Of a stretch of 64,000 nt of DNA, positions 63,373 through 64,000 are shown piece by piece; within the stretch, counting starts at the first letter, position 1, and each line of letters opens with the position of its first letter. The notes below the pieces were generated by a model. It did not search any database. It saw only the letters and a list, made by a program, of their open reading frames with translations, and had not been told where the DNA came from. Position numbers and translations under genes: made by a program. The DNA comes from Callipepla californica brunnescens (taxonomy: Eukaryota; Chordata; Aves; Galliformes; Odontophoridae): the NCBI GenBank assembly GCA_023055505.1, contig JALIRH010000014.1, forward strand, positions 12,207,501 through 12,271,500, in the 5' to 3' direction.

Positions 63373-64000
63373 ACATCACTCCAAACACCAAGACTTGACT
63401 TAAATGGTACAGTTCTCCCAAGACAAGCCCATCCTGCTCACTGTTAGCACTTTCTTGTGTTTAGGTGATTTTAGGCAGCTAATGTACAGCGTGGTACCAA
63501 GCTCTGCACAGCTGAAAAGTTTCATCACATCTTTCAATTATAACCATCACATTGTTTTGCTTTGTGCCAGCAGTTCAGACTCACCAAGAATGTCTTTCAT
63601 TATTATCCCTACCCAACCACACACAGTTCAGAGACACAACCTCAACATCCACACTTCTGCAAACAAGGCAGACCCCAGCACTACACATCACCAAATCAGC
63701 TTGCTCAACTCTCTTCAAAATCTAATTCTTTCTAAATCTAATTCTCAGTGATTGAGAACAGAATGGTTTTATTCAATAAGCATTAGTTTTTTTTCTCTCC
63801 GCTCTCCTGCTTTGCTGCACTTTCAATGTCCTGCCCCCTTTAGTACACAGACATTCCTCGTCATGCTACAGCTCCCAGATTGTTCTGATTATTTATTGAT
63901 AATAAACGTCAGGCCCTGGGTTCCTTTCCCTGATTTACACCCTGAACTGCAATTACGTGGCGCATGGTCACAGTAAACCTTAAAACAAAGAGAGAGGGTG
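63373..64000. other. Gene-free unique sequence
   Basis: Two short plus-strand frames (63404-63751 and 63752-63976) are open here but have no recognisable features. Nothing else is seen to the window's end. Confidence 0.5.

Noticed and set aside
1..64000. CRISPR arrays, bacterial operons, tRNA or rRNA genes, viral or endogenous retroviral coding regions
   Set aside because: No regularly spaced direct repeats, ribosome-binding-site-led gene chains, cloverleaf sequences, LTR pairs or gag/pol/env-like frames were seen. The sequence is vertebrate nuclear DNA.
1..64000. CpG-island promoter of a housekeeping gene
   Set aside because: CG dinucleotides are sparse throughout and no GC-rich, CpG-dense block was seen.

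Overview
The window looks like nuclear DNA from a bird, most likely a galliform close to chicken. The best evidence is the interspersed repeats. There are 3' ends of CR1 LINE retrotransposons, 5'-truncated, with typical CR1 wording such as 'caggctgcccagggagg', 'ggtcccttccaacctgaacc' and the terminal 8-bp unit 'attctatg'. The sequence is AT-rich and CpG-poor. Reading frames are short and closed in all six frames, and simple A/T tracts are common. Nothing looks bacterial, viral or organellar.

I found no protein-coding gene I can support. The longest open frame is 215 codons (42755-43402, +). I estimate that a frame of this length is not surprising by chance in 64 kb of such DNA, and it resembles no family I recognise. 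I saw no CpG-island promoter, tRNA, rRNA, CRISPR array or operon-like layout. The window is best read as intergenic or deep intronic sequence; individual small exons or non-coding RNA exons cannot be excluded by eye.

Layout: 1-11.5 kb holds two plus-strand CR1 ends (about 1572-1809 and 6385-6560) and a pair of minus-strand CR1 ends (10811-10990 and 11443-11535). From 11.5 to 28.8 kb there is unique sequence with an A25 tract, an (AAT)n run, a 24-bp tandem duplication and a cysteine-rich open frame on the minus strand (23.9-24.04 kb). A minus-strand CR1 end lies at about 28.79-28.90 kb. From 28.9 to 46.9 kb there is unique sequence with short microsatellites and the 215-codon frame. A much older, diverged CR1/L3-like 3' fragment lies at about 46.89-47.05 kb. 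From 47 to 64 kb there is more unique sequence with an A25 tract and two minus-strand CR1 ends (59.42-59.57 and 63.24-63.37 kb).

Because no gene is supported, there is no gene interplay to describe. The findings are modest: possible exons, possible conserved non-coding elements and repeat archaeology. I did not see a new biological system.
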